DNA of 43,151 nt from Erysipelotrichaceae bacterium (GCA_029227155.1 JAQXZJ010000061.1:1-43151); one strand, 5' to 3'; shown: positions 28,999 to 39,890, counted from the stretch's first letter. Numbers and translations are program-made. Notes: generated by a model from the letters alone, not told the origin.

Positions 28999-31662
28999 CT
29001 ATTCTCCCCCTTTCTTTATCATCCTTATGTTGAACAATTCACCAACTTTGTAATCTGGTAAATCATTTGAAACCTTAGCAATTTCTTTTCCTTCCAAATC
29101 AACTTTTCCTGTTACATATACGTTAACATCGTTAATTTTTCCAGCTTTTTCTTCATAATTTTCACTATTGAATAAACGCAACAAATATCCTTCACCATTA
29201 TCCTCTTTCACAAGTGTTCCAAAACTTCCAAAACCATTTTCAAGACTCATCAATGTATATTCTCGTGGAAGTTTGTAATCCAATGGGTTTGTTGGGAAAT
29301 AAGTTATTGGATTAATGGATTTATCGAACGGTTGTTTTTCAAATACACTGTTACTACAAGCAAATTCTGTATATTGCTTCATAATCTTGTTTGCATCATA
29401 TTTATCAGAATATGAAAGTGCTAAATCAAAATAATTCTTTTTGATCATCTGACATTCTGGTGTATCAAAAATCATGTAATCCAATCCACTAGGTCTTCCC
29501 GGTCTTCTGTTCAAATCTGGATATCCCATTGCACCATAGCTTCTAAAGATGGTTATTGCAATATCTTTATAATTTTCATTAATTAATTCATATTCTTTAC
29601 TGCTTCTAGTGAAAACCGATAGAACCTCATCATTCACAGTTGACACGTGGTTTAATAATGGCCATGTAGGACTTGGTTCTTCAAACCAATTCTTTTCTCT
29701 CCAGTATTCAAGAGCTTCTGGATGAGTCTCTCTCTTAATGAAACCAAACTGTGTTCCAGCGTATGAGTACTGGTTATTACCTGTACCTGTAAAAACTAAT
29801 CTAACTCTATGAGCTTCTGCTTTATTGTCAATATACCCTTTTATCTGAATAGTTTCATGATTATCCAAAACCACCTCAATGTTGTAGGTAATTTCACTAT
29901 TTCTTTCACTAAGTTCTCTAGACTTCAAATTAAATGGGACTTTAACGCTTCCTTTGATTGTCATCACAGATTGTTCAACACTTTGTTTGTATTCAACATC
30001 TGATAAAGAGAAGTCGTCTTTGATTAACATATCGTGATCAGGATATGAGTAATCGAAACTATCTCCTTCATCTCCAGACTCTTCTATATAGATGGCCTGC
30101 TTGTGCAGAACATTGAACTTCTTATCCTTAATTGTGATTCCATCTACATCCTTATAAATTCTGTAGCGATCATTTTCAATCCACTTTATACCAACAGAAG
30201 ACATTTGAACTGCTACAGGAACATCACTGTCATTGATATCTAAAACTCTGTAAGAGAATCCATCTACATCTTTCACTTCAACAAGAATCTCGCTGTCATA
30301 GTAGAATTTGCTTTCATCAACTAATTCCATTGATTTTCTCAATACTCCACAATTCTTCTTCGTGGAGGATAACAATGTATAATTCAGTTGTTGGTTGTTA
30401 TAAGAAACTGTGAAGTATGGAGATTTGGTCAGCACTCTTTCTTTTAGTACGATATTTCGCTTATAAGGAAGAGTATTAAATACAATCAATGGATAATCAC
30501 TATCATTCTTTTCTTTCAAAGAAATACTCATTAACTTCATTAGATAAAACTTATGTGAATTCAATTGGTTGTAGACATTTGTTGTTTCTCTCAAAATATA
30601 GTTATTCGTTTCATCTGTTAAGGTTGCAGATGAGTGAGTCTGACATTTAACAAGTCTTTCCCAGCAACTATCAATCATTCCATGGTCATATTCAATCCCA
30701 AGAGAATCTAAGATTACCAACATTGGCTGTAATTCAAATGTTAGAATTCTTTCACATGCATCTTGAAGCCCCTTGATATCTGCTCTTGCAGAGAACATAG
30801 ATTTATGAACTCTGTGATACTGTGTGGAGAACAATTCGCCTTTATGTGTTTTCAATCCTTTTCCTTTTTCTCGAACATGATTACAGAAATCTTGCCATGT
30901 TGTTGATTTAAATGTAATCTGATCATTTGTTTTATTATATTTTTCAATCTTTTCTTCAATATCTAGCATTGCAGGATTTTGGTCAAACCCTAGAGGAAAA
31001 ACAAATTCATTTTCTACAGTTGAATAAGACAACAAGCGATCAATTAACTGATGTACAGAAATCTTATTGTAATCAACAGCACTCTCACTAAACAAAGTGC
31101 CATCTTTAAATCCATAGCAACCATATCCATAACCTGCAATCATTGTACATACTAATAATTCACTGCCATCATTGGATTGCATAAAGAATTCAGACCCCAA
31201 TCCATAATCATCACCAACACCTCTAGTAATAACAAAATCTTTAATACCGTATTGGTTGAAAATCTTAGGAAAATCGTAAGAATGTCCAAATGAATCTGGA
31301 AGATAAGCCACCTTTGATTCACATCCTAAGGCTTTAGCCCTGTTTATTCCCAAGCGTAAATTGTTAATAACCGATTCACCTGAACTAATGTAACAATCAA
31401 GTTGTGAATTGAATGGACCGGCAACTAACTTTCCTTGTGTCATCAATTCAGTAATGTACTCTTTATCTTCAGGATGAAGCAATAAATATTCATCAATAGG
31501 TGCCATTTGCCCATCAAAGAAAAAGTTCTTTACTCTTCCACTTCTAAATGCCCTTAATAATTCCTTCATGTTATAACAAAACTGTACTGTTGCATCTTGA
31601 ACAGTAAAGTACCAAATCAAGTCCCAATGTGTGTGATGTATACAATGTGCGATTTTTCTCAT
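28999..31662 (-). CDS. GH38 alpha-mannosidase
   Basis: HTHWDLIWYFTVQD, YLPDSFGHSYDFPKIFNQYGIKDFVITRG motifs. Confidence 0.93.
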   Translation of the reverse strand: MRKIAHCIHHTHWDLIWYFTVQDATVQFCYNMKELLRAFRSGRVKNFFFDGQMAPIDEYLLLHPEDKEYITELMTQGKLVAGPFNSQLDCYISSGESVINNLRLGINRAKALGCESKVAYLPDSFGHSYDFPKIFNQYGIKDFVITRGVGDDYGLGSEFFMQSNDGSELLVCTMIAGYGYGCYGFKDGTLFSESAVDYNKISVHQLIDRLLSYSTVENEFVFPLGFDQNPAMLDIEEKIEKYNKTNDQITFKSTTWQDFCNHVREKGKGLKTHKGELFSTQYHRVHKSMFSARADIKGLQDACERILTFELQPMLVILDSLGIEYDHGMIDSCWERLVKCQTHSSATLTDETNNYILRETTNVYNQLNSHKFYLMKLMSISLKEKNDSDYPLIVFNTLPYKRNIVLKERVLTKSPYFTVSYNNQQLNYTLLSSTKKNCGVLRKSMELVDESKFYYDSEILVEVKDVDGFSYRVLDINDSDVPVAVQMSSVGIKWIENDRYRIYKDVDGITIKDKKFNVLHKQAIYIEESGDEGDSFDYSYPDHDMLIKDDFSLSDVEYKQSVEQSVMTIKGSVKVPFNLKSRELSERNSEITYNIEVVLDNHETIQIKGYIDNKAEAHRVRLVFTGTGNNQYSYAGTQFGFIKRETHPEALEYWREKNWFEEPSPTWPLLNHVSTVNDEVLSVFTRSSKEYELINENYKDIAITIFRSYGAMGYPDLNRRPGRPSGLDYMIFDTPECQMIKKNYFDLALSYSDKYDANKIMKQYTEFACSNSVFEKQPFDKSINPITYFPTNPLDYKLPREYTLMSLENGFGSFGTLVKEDNGEGYLLRLFNSENYEEKAGKINDVNVYVTGKVDLEGKEIAKVSNDLPDYKVGELFNIRMIKKGGE

Positions 31663-31736
31663 ATATATTTCTCCTGTTCCGTATACAATATATCACTATA
31701 GATTTTCATGATTCAATTAATCAATGGCATAGAAAA

Positions 31737-31765
31737 GTTGCAACAATTTAATTAATTATTGCAAC
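31737..31765. promoter_or_regulatory. candidate operator between GH38-PTS operon and PRD regulator
   Basis: GTTGCAACAAT-ttaatta-ATTATTGCAAC inverted repeat (1 mismatch); third half-site TGCAACATT at 31781-31789. Confidence 0.6.
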
Positions 31766-31793
31766 ATTCTTAAACTAAAGTGCAACATTACTA

Positions 31794-31802
31794 TGTTATA
31801 AT
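31794..31802 (+). promoter_or_regulatory. extended -10 for PRD regulator
   Basis: TGTTATAAT, 27 bp before the ATG. Confidence 0.6.
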
Positions 31803-31828
31803 TTTTATATAAATATGAGGAAAATGCG

Positions 31829-33748
31829 ATGAATAAAGTTGAAAAAAGCAAATTAATTCTTACAGAACTTGTTAATGCAAATGACTTTCTAACTGTTGCT
31901 CACCTTGCATCTATCAGTAATTATTCAATTCGAAGTGTACATACTCTTTTACAGTCTGAAGAATTTATTCGATTGCTTCATGGTGCACAGTTACAGAAAC
32001 AGCAGAATAAAGGGATTCGATTAATCGCTAATACACAGCAAAGAGATTCTATTTATTCGGAATTAAATCTTTACGTGTTTAAGCCGATTAAAGATGCTGA
32101 TGAGTTACAAAAAATTCTATTAATACTACTATCATCAAAAGATGCTGTTACTCTTGATGATTTATCTAGTAGGATCTATCGCTCAAAAGCATCGCTTGTT
32201 TCCATATTACAAGATGTAGAAGACTATGCCCAAAAATATAATTGCTATCTGTCAAAGAAGACAAATTATGGCGTTTCTTTATCTGGAAAAGAAAGCGATA
32301 TAAGAGAACTTTTCTATAGACTTATTCAACAGTTGCCAATAAATGATAACTCAAATTATGAATACAATCCTAGAATAGCCACTCAATTATTACGGCAAAT
32401 CATTCAAATCATTCCGGAAGAGATTATAAATACAGTAATTGAAATCGTTCAAGCAAGCGAGGTAAGCTTTTCGACCCATTTTTGCGATTATGATTTTGGG
32501 GTACTTGTTCTACGTTTGTCTATTTTAGTTTATCGTAATACTCTCCAGTATAAACTAGATGAATATAAGACTCTAAATGATAATATCCAAGAGTATTATG
32601 TTGCTACAACTGTAAAAGTCTTGATAGAAAACAAATTTCATCTATTCCTTCACAGCAATGAAGTATTCTATATAGAAAGCGCACTTTTATCAACCCGCAA
32701 GCAAATTAACCAGATAACCAATCAATCTTTAGATGATACAATTATTGACTATTTTATAAATTCTGTATCAAACAGACTAAATGTTGATTTTTCTCAAGAT
32801 CAGCAGTTAAAATCTAATCTCATTAATCACATTAAACCAGCTATTCGTAGAATAAAATATGGGATATCTTCAAACAATCCCTTGTTGGAACAAATAAAAG
32901 AAAAATATACAGAAGTATATGTCGCAATTATTACTACTATTGATCAAATTGAAGAAAACGAACACATTTATTTTGACTCTAATGAGATAGGTTTTATTTG
33001 TCTTCACATAGTGGGAGCACTAAATAGAGCAAAAAGGTTACAATCAATTAAAACGATACTCATTTGTGATTCAGGCATTACATTTGAAGCTTATCTAAAG
33101 AGTTCAATTGAAGCTATGTTTAGTGAAATAGAAGTTGTCATAACATGTTGCTATGCCAATTTTCAGCCAAATGATCAAAATTATGATTTAATCCTAAATG
33201 CTTCGTCATACCAAATAACTAAACCTAACTGTATTGATATTGATGAGCTTTTTACCCAAGAAAGCAGTTCTAAAATTAGGCATTGGATATTCGCCAAAGA
33301 ATTAAATGAAACGAGAACACTTAGAGAACTATTCGATAATTATTTGTTTTATTTTAAAGATGATTGTACTAATAAGGAAGAATTATTATCAAAATACTGT
33401 CAATTCTTAATGAGTAACGATTATGTCACATCCGAATTTCTCGATTCTGTTAAAGAGAGAATGAATTTCGCTGCAACAACAATTGGAAGAGGGGTTGCTG
33501 TCCCTCATGGATCAAAGAAATATGTAAAAAAATCCATTATTTTAATCATTAAACTTGATAAACCAATTCTATGGGATGGTCAAGCAGTTGATTTGGTTTT
33601 CTTTGCAGCTATAGGGAATGATGTAAGCGAAGAATACAGTAAAATCTTTAGAAAAATTGCTAAGATCGTTTCAGATGATGAGCAAACCTACATTCTAAAA
33701 AACTGCAAAGATTTAGAAGAAATTAAAAATCTTTTATTTGATGTATAA
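31829..33748 (+). CDS. BglG/MtlR-type transcriptional regulator (HTH, PRD, EIIB-like, EIIA domains)
   Basis: N-terminal HTH; EIGFICLHIVGALNRAKR (PRD); TILICDSGITFEAYLKSSIE (EIIB-like); GRGVAVPHGS (EIIA). Confidence 0.9.
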   Translation: MNKVEKSKLILTELVNANDFLTVAHLASISNYSIRSVHTLLQSEEFIRLLHGAQLQKQQNKGIRLIANTQQRDSIYSELNLYVFKPIKDADELQKILLILLSSKDAVTLDDLSSRIYRSKASLVSILQDVEDYAQKYNCYLSKKTNYGVSLSGKESDIRELFYRLIQQLPINDNSNYEYNPRIATQLLRQIIQIIPEEIINTVIEIVQASEVSFSTHFCDYDFGVLVLRLSILVYRNTLQYKLDEYKTLNDNIQEYYVATTVKVLIENKFHLFLHSNEVFYIESALLSTRKQINQITNQSLDDTIIDYFINSVSNRLNVDFSQDQQLKSNLINHIKPAIRRIKYGISSNNPLLEQIKEKYTEVYVAIITTIDQIEENEHIYFDSNEIGFICLHIVGALNRAKRLQSIKTILICDSGITFEAYLKSSIEAMFSEIEVVITCCYANFQPNDQNYDLILNASSYQITKPNCIDIDELFTQESSSKIRHWIFAKELNETRTLRELFDNYLFYFKDDCTNKEELLSKYCQFLMSNDYVTSEFLDSVKERMNFAATTIGRGVAVPHGSKKYVKKSIILIIKLDKPILWDGQAVDLVFFAAIGNDVSEEYSKIFRKIAKIVSDDEQTYILKNCKDLEEIKNLLFDV

Positions 33749-33853
33749 AACGTATATTAATTAAATGATTACATATTGCAATCACTTATGAATCAAACAA
33801 AATACTTTATAGTGCAAAAATGAAAGGTACATAAGTAAAGATATGAAAATAAG

Positions 33854-33890
33854 AAATGGATATCACTTTACAGATGTCATCCATTTTTAT
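33854..33890 (+). terminator. terminator after PRD regulator
   Basis: AAATGGAT...ATCCATTTTTAT hairpin. Confidence 0.65.
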
Positions 33891-34009
33891 CTAAATTTGC
33901 AAAAAAGGAAATAACAATTCACTGAATCTACAATTATCTGATTGTAAAATCTCTATATTCTTTTCTCAATCTATTTCATGCTTTAATACCTTGTTTATTC
34001 ACAAAGCAA

Positions 34010-34039
34010 CAAAAAAGACTGCATCTTCTGCAATCTTTT
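34010..34039 (-). terminator. terminator after nrdG
   Basis: minus strand AAGATTGCA gaaga TGCAGTCTT TTTT. Confidence 0.75.
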
Positions 34040-34580
34040 ATAACTTATGTGATGCATAAATGGGTGCATCTACCCATTCCACAGGGCAACTGGCTTGTAA
34101 CGACTTTTGCACATCCAAAATTCGTTGATTCGAGCTCCCTCTAAAACGCAAGCTGATATCATAAAGTTCCTGCACAAAAGGGCCATCCACTAATACATCT
34201 AAATACGACAACAATTCCTCTGTCACTTCACAATGCGCATTACCAGATGTTATCTCTTCCCAAACATTCCCCGAAAACGCCCATATCGTTTTATCAGGAA
34301 ACTGTTGTTTTATTTTTTTGAGAAATGGCAATAATTCTCGTTGATTCTCCGCTTCAAACGGTTCTCCACCCAATAAAGTAATCCCCTGAATATAATCATT
34401 CGCTAAATGATCCAAAATTTGTTGTTGAACAGAATCATCAAACGGTTTCCCATAATGAAAATCCCAAGCAGCTGAATTAAAACAATTCTTACAATGTCTA
34501 CGACAACCACTCACAAACAAACTGACACGAACGCCAGGTCCATTGGCAATATCATACCACTTAATTTCTGCATAATTCAT
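34038..34580 (-). CDS. nrdG: anaerobic RNR activating protein (radical SAM)
   Basis: MNYAEIKWYDIANGPGVRVSLFVSGCRRHCKNCFN; start reassigned to 34580, 1 bp after nrdD stop. Confidence 0.96.
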   Translation of the reverse strand: MNYAEIKWYDIANGPGVRVSLFVSGCRRHCKNCFNSAAWDFHYGKPFDDSVQQQILDHLANDYIQGITLLGGEPFEAENQRELLPFLKKIKQQFPDKTIWAFSGNVWEEITSGNAHCEVTEELLSYLDVLVDGPFVQELYDISLRFRGSSNQRILDVQKSLQASCPVEWVDAPIYASHKL

Positions 34581-34581
34581 A

Positions 34582-36756
34582 CTATAAATGCAATACCCGA
34601 TCTTTAATTTCAGCAGTACGTCCCTGGTTCCAATACTGAGTACCAATATAACCACAAGTACGACGTGCAACATTCATCTTATTCTGATCCCGATTACCAC
34701 AATTTGGGCATTCCCAAACCAACTTGCCATCCTCTTCCACAATATTGATTTCACCATCATAGCCACAACATTGACAATAATCACTCTTCGTATTTAATTC
34801 CGCATACATAATATTGTCATAGATAAAACGCATCACTTGAATGACTGCTTCCAAATTATCCTGCATATTAGGAACTTCTACATAGCTAATTGCTCCACCA
34901 GGTGACAATTTCTGGAATTCACTTTCAAACATCAATTTATCAAATGCATTGATTGGTTCACTTACATGAACATGATAACTATTGGTAATATACGAACGAT
35001 CCGTTACCCCCGGAATGATACCAAACCGTTTTTGTAAACACTTCGCAAATTTATATGTTGTAGATTCTAATGGCGTTCCATACAAACTAAAGTCAATCCG
35101 ATGTTCCTTCTTCCATTTTGCACAAGCATCATTCATATGTTGCATCACAGCCAAAGCAAATGGTTTTCCTTTTTCATCCGTATGAGAAACCCCAGTCATA
35201 TACTTACAACATTCATATAATCCAGCATATCCTAAAGATATCGTAGAATAACCACCATATAATAATTGATCAATTGGCTCTCCTTTCTTCAAACGAGCCA
35301 ATGCACCATATTGCCACAAAATTGGAGCCGCATCCGACAATGTACCTTTTAAGCGATTATGACGACACATCAAAGCCTTATGACACAATTCCAACCGTTC
35401 ATCAAAAATCTGCCAGAACGCATCTTGATCCCCTTTACTAGATAAAGCAACATCCACCAAGTTAATCGTTACTACTCCTTGATTAAACCGTCCATAATAC
35501 TTTGGTTTTCCATTTTCATCAACATATGGAGTCAAGAAACTACGACATCCCATACAGGTATAGCAATGTCCTTCTCCATTTTTATCTACCTTATCTCTCA
35601 ACATGATCTTTTCAGAAATATAATCCGGAACCATCCGTTTTGCAGTACACTTCGCAGCCAGCTTCGTCAAATAGAAATATGGAGAATCTTCATGAATATT
35701 ATCTTCTTCCAATACATAAATCAATTTAGGGAACGCTGGAGTAATCCAAACACCCGCTTCATTTTTAACCCCTTCATACCGTTGCCGTAACGTTTCTTCA
35801 ATAATAACAGCCAAATCTTTCTTTTCCTGTTCATTACGAGCTTCCGATAAATACATAAATACTGTAATAAATGGAGCCTGACCATTGGTCGTCATCAAAG
35901 TAACTACCTGATATTGAATCGTTTGTACCCCACGTTTGATTTCTTCACGCAACCGTTTTTCAACAATCGCACTAATTTTGTCTTCCTCAGGTACAACCCC
36001 GATCATTTCCATCTCTTTTTCTACTTCTTTACGAATCTTCTTACGGCTAATATCCACAAATGGAGCCAAATGCGTCAAAGAAATACTCTGCCCCCCATAT
36101 TGATTCGATGCAACCTGTGCAATGATCTGAGTCGCAATATTACATGCAGTAGAAAAACTATGTGGTTTTTCAATCAACGTACCAGAAATAACTGTACCAT
36201 TTTGCAACATATCTTCCAAATTCACCAAATCACAATTATGCATATGTTGTGCATAATAATCCGCATCATGGAAATGAATGAGACCCTCTTCATGAGCCTT
36301 CACCACATCTTCTGGTAACAACATCCGCATCGTCAGATCTTTCGATACTTCACCAGCCATATAATCTCTTTGAACACTATTCACCGTTGGATTCTTATTC
36401 GAATTCTCCTGTTTTACTTCTTCATTACTACATTCGATCAACGATAAAATACGATCATCCGTTGTATTAGATGTTCTCTTTAAATTTTGTACATAACGAT
36501 AGGTAATATAACGACGAGCTACTTCAAATGCCTCATGAGCCATAATTTGGTTTTCCACCAAATCCTGAATTTCTTCTACACTCATTGCGTGTTTTCGATT
36601 TCTACATTCTTGCTCAACATTACATGCAATTTCCTCAATTTGTGAGCCAGTTAAACGTTGATCTGGACGCACCACCTGATTGGCTTTTGAAATTGCAATA
36701 ATAATTTTAGTAATATCAAATACTGCTTCTGATCCATTCCGTTTAATAATTTTCAT
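34582..36756 (-). CDS. nrdD: anaerobic ribonucleoside-triphosphate reductase
   Basis: ATP-cone N-term MKIIKRNGSEAVFD; C-terminal zinc cysteines and glycyl-radical RRTCGYIGTQYWNQGR. Confidence 0.97.
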   Translation of the reverse strand: MKIIKRNGSEAVFDITKIIIAISKANQVVRPDQRLTGSQIEEIACNVEQECRNRKHAMSVEEIQDLVENQIMAHEAFEVARRYITYRYVQNLKRTSNTTDDRILSLIECSNEEVKQENSNKNPTVNSVQRDYMAGEVSKDLTMRMLLPEDVVKAHEEGLIHFHDADYYAQHMHNCDLVNLEDMLQNGTVISGTLIEKPHSFSTACNIATQIIAQVASNQYGGQSISLTHLAPFVDISRKKIRKEVEKEMEMIGVVPEEDKISAIVEKRLREEIKRGVQTIQYQVVTLMTTNGQAPFITVFMYLSEARNEQEKKDLAVIIEETLRQRYEGVKNEAGVWITPAFPKLIYVLEEDNIHEDSPYFYLTKLAAKCTAKRMVPDYISEKIMLRDKVDKNGEGHCYTCMGCRSFLTPYVDENGKPKYYGRFNQGVVTINLVDVALSSKGDQDAFWQIFDERLELCHKALMCRHNRLKGTLSDAAPILWQYGALARLKKGEPIDQLLYGGYSTISLGYAGLYECCKYMTGVSHTDEKGKPFALAVMQHMNDACAKWKKEHRIDFSLYGTPLESTTYKFAKCLQKRFGIIPGVTDRSYITNSYHVHVSEPINAFDKLMFESEFQKLSPGGAISYVEVPNMQDNLEAVIQVMRFIYDNIMYAELNTKSDYCQCCGYDGEINIVEEDGKLVWECPNCGNRDQNKMNVARRTCGYIGTQYWNQGRTAEIKDRVLHL

Positions 36757-36857
36757 TGTACTGTCCCCTTTACTAATAAATGACAAAATCACATCTAGTG
36801 TCTGTCAAAAAAACGTTGCTTATTTACCCTAAATTTTCTACTTCCAACGATGAATTC

Positions 36858-36886
36858 ATAATAAGCCTTTTCTCCTATACTGTCAA
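36858..36886 (-). promoter_or_regulatory. sigma-A promoter for nrdDG
   Basis: minus strand TTGACA - 17 bp - TATTAT. Confidence 0.8.
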
Positions 36887-36975
36887 CTGAAATGCTTTTA
36901 CACTTCCTTCAAACAATCCTGCAAAAGAATCGGAATCTTCCTCATTTATCGTATCTTTTTCATGCTTGTCACAAA

Positions 36976-37016
36976 AATAAAAAAAATAAAAACTCAAACG
37001 TTTTTTCGTCTGAGTT
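36976..37016 (-). terminator. terminator after bceB-like permease
   Basis: minus strand AACTCAGACGAAAAAACGTTTGAGTTTTTATTTTTT. Confidence 0.85.
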
Positions 37017-39088
37017 TATCTTTCTCTCATCATACTTTTACTACAAAAATATGTTAACAAGAAATATCCGCCATAGATAACAACCAAGAAAATGGCAGTC
37101 ATCAAAATAGATGGAATAAGGCCCTTTGTACCAAATGTTTCCAAGATAATATTACAGAATTGAATTCCAAATATCGAATGAATGATTGCCAGGAACAATG
37201 GGAAAAGAAAGAAGATCCCAATTTGAACAAATAAAGCTTGTTGAATCATTTTCTCATCCGCACCAATTCTTCTTAAGATCGTAAATCGTTCTCGATTATC
37301 TGCAGCTTCTGATAATTCTTTTAACGCCAGAATCGCAGCACTAGAAATCAGGAAAATAATTCCTAAATACAATCCGATAAAAGTAATCAAAGCTCCTAAG
37401 CCAATCCCCGCTTCTAAAATCGATAACTTTGTAGAAAGAGAAGGAAACACATATTTTTTCCGATTCACTTCCTGTTGCAATTGAAACAATTCTGCCTCTA
37501 TTGTCTGTTTTTCTTTTTTATCCTTCGCACGATAATTACCAACAACCGAGTTATAAGCCAGATACTGTTCATCTACCACATCATCTGGTACCAGAATAAT
37601 TCCAGCATTGATATGCGAACCTGATAGTTCAACAATTCCATTTTGACATCTTTGATACTTAGGAACTAAGGTTTGCCCAAATAAAGATATCGTTTCATTT
37701 GCTTCTAATGCCATATTTCTAAGAGTAATCATCGAATCAAAATCAGCAACGATCAGATACTCATTTTCAGCTAAGGTATACTCTTCATTTCCATAAAGTC
37801 TTGCTACATGATTATAATCACCGATCTTCATGATATCCTCACACTGATTATATGCTAAAAAAGCATACTGCTTTTGAATCTGTTCTAATTTACTGCCAAG
37901 GGTATCTTTTAACGTTAATTCTGAAGTTTGATAGATATTAAATTCTACACTTTCCTCTAAATGATCTAATAGATCATAATCAAACATTGCTAAGGTATCC
38001 AGAATATTTTGATCAGATAATTCGATCTGTTCCAAAGTATATCCCTGTTCCAAATCAGAAAGATCCAAATTCATTCGTTTCGTTAACATGATATCTGCTG
38101 GAGCTAATTGTTCAAAATTAGCCGTCATAGAGTTTTTAATTGATAAAGAACTAGATAAGACACAAATCGTAACAAATAACATCAAACAGATGATACTCAT
38201 AGAAAACACGGTCGTATTAATCTTGCTAGAAAACTGTCTCAAGATAAAACTATTCAACCCTTTATAGTAAACTCGTTTCATACTCATACAAACTTTTAAT
38301 AACAGCCCTGATATGGACCAGAAAATAAGAAAGGTAGAGATAACCCCCATCACAATTGGGATATAAATACTATCTGCATCTAAATGAATAAATCCTGAAG
38401 TCACAAGATAATAAGCATAACCCAAGACGATACAAGAAATAATAAATACAATCGTACATAAAAATGGATTTTTCAGTTTGATTTTTTCTGATTTTTTATT
38501 GTAATGTAATAAATCAATGAGTTTACATTTACTGATACTAATCGTATTAAAAATCATAACCAGTACATAAGTAATTCCAAAATAAATCAATGTTTTCAAG
38601 CAGGCACTTGTTGAGAAAATGAATTGAAAGCGAGTCATATCAGCCTCAAATAGATTCGCAACTAAGATACTCATCCCTTGTGAACAAACAACTCCAATTC
38701 CTAATCCTACGACCAAAGATAAGATCCCAATCAATAATGTTTCAAAGAATAAGATTAAAGATATTTTTCTTTTGCTCATTCCTAATGTTAAATAAATCGC
38801 AAACTCTTTATTTCTTCTTTTGATCAGAAAGCGACTGGCATAAATAATGAGAAAGCCTAAGATACAAGACACAAATACGCTCACTCCTGAAAGCATATTT
38901 GTCATAAGTTTGATAATGTCATAAGTTGCAGAAGTTACATCCAATAAAACGGTTTGACTTTCAATTGAATTAAATACATAAAAGATGGATACTCCTAGAA
39001 TGAGCGTGAAAAAATACACCGCATAATCTCTCACACTCTTTTTGATGTTTTGTAAAGACAGTTTAAAGAGCATCATTGAGATCGCCAC
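37016..39088 (-). CDS. BceB-like ABC permease (FtsX domains, large extracellular domain)
   Basis: SLQNIKKSVRDYAVYFFTLILGVSIFYVFNSI; ~690 aa, 10-TM layout, ATPase upstream. Confidence 0.93.
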   Translation of the reverse strand: MAISMMLFKLSLQNIKKSVRDYAVYFFTLILGVSIFYVFNSIESQTVLLDVTSATYDIIKLMTNMLSGVSVFVSCILGFLIIYASRFLIKRRNKEFAIYLTLGMSKRKISLILFFETLLIGILSLVVGLGIGVVCSQGMSILVANLFEADMTRFQFIFSTSACLKTLIYFGITYVLVMIFNTISISKCKLIDLLHYNKKSEKIKLKNPFLCTIVFIISCIVLGYAYYLVTSGFIHLDADSIYIPIVMGVISTFLIFWSISGLLLKVCMSMKRVYYKGLNSFILRQFSSKINTTVFSMSIICLMLFVTICVLSSSLSIKNSMTANFEQLAPADIMLTKRMNLDLSDLEQGYTLEQIELSDQNILDTLAMFDYDLLDHLEESVEFNIYQTSELTLKDTLGSKLEQIQKQYAFLAYNQCEDIMKIGDYNHVARLYGNEEYTLAENEYLIVADFDSMITLRNMALEANETISLFGQTLVPKYQRCQNGIVELSGSHINAGIILVPDDVVDEQYLAYNSVVGNYRAKDKKEKQTIEAELFQLQQEVNRKKYVFPSLSTKLSILEAGIGLGALITFIGLYLGIIFLISSAAILALKELSEAADNRERFTILRRIGADEKMIQQALFVQIGIFFLFPLFLAIIHSIFGIQFCNIILETFGTKGLIPSILMTAIFLVVIYGGYFLLTYFCSKSMMRER

Positions 39089-39830
39089 CTAATATCGTTA
39101 CTACATCAATTATTTGATCAAAAAATTCTTTTCTTGTATGATTTCCTTTACAAATCTCACTAAAAATTTTTCCATCCTTCAAAAAGATTACTCTTGTAGC
39201 ATAACTTGCGGAAAATGCATCATGAGTGACCATTAAAATCGTTGTATTTAATTCCGTATTCAAATAATGAAAGCGTTCTAGAAGCATTTTAGAAGACTTG
39301 GAATCCAAGGCTCCTGTTGGTTCATCTGCAAGTACCAATTTTGGGTTGGTAATAATCGCTCTTGCGGAAGCAACTCTTTGTTTTTGTCCTCCACTCATTT
39401 GATATGGATACTTATTTAAGACATCCTGAATCCCTAATTGTCTTGCGACGACTTGAATTTTCTTATCAATGGTTTTTGCTGGAACATTCTGAATGGATAA
39501 TGCCAACGCAATGTTTTCATAAGCCGTTAGCGTATCTAATAAATTAAAATCCTGGAAGATAAAGCCTAATGATTCTCTTCTAAACTGATTCAATTGATTT
39601 CCTTTCAGTTCGGTAATATCCTTACCCTCCACATAAATATGCCCAGAAGTTACCCGATCAATGGTTGAGATCACATTTAACAAGGTTGTCTTCCCAGAGC
39701 CGCTCGCTCCCATAATAGCAACAAATTCTCCTTGATCAACAACAAAAGAAAGATTATCAATAGCTTTAGTCAAGGACGACTTATTACCATAGTATTTTTC
39801 TACTTTTTCTACTTTTAAAATATTTTCCAT
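39063..39830 (-). CDS. BceA-like ABC ATPase
   Basis: GASGSGKTTLLN, MSGGQKQRVASARA, LVLADEPTGALDS. Confidence 0.97.
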   Translation of the reverse strand: MENILKVEKVEKYYGNKSSLTKAIDNLSFVVDQGEFVAIMGASGSGKTTLLNVISTIDRVTSGHIYVEGKDITELKGNQLNQFRRESLGFIFQDFNLLDTLTAYENIALALSIQNVPAKTIDKKIQVVARQLGIQDVLNKYPYQMSGGQKQRVASARAIITNPKLVLADEPTGALDSKSSKMLLERFHYLNTELNTTILMVTHDAFSASYATRVIFLKDGKIFSEICKGNHTRKEFFDQIIDVVTILGGDLNDAL

Positions 39831-39890
39831 TTCCTATTTCTCCTTCCATCATCATTTTAGAGAAAACAAGGCCCTACGTCGTTTGTTTCA

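Noticed and set aside
35914-36318. 134-aa plus-strand ORF (and others at 34588, 34982, 35479)
   Set aside because: Antisense to nrdD; no SD or protein-like character.
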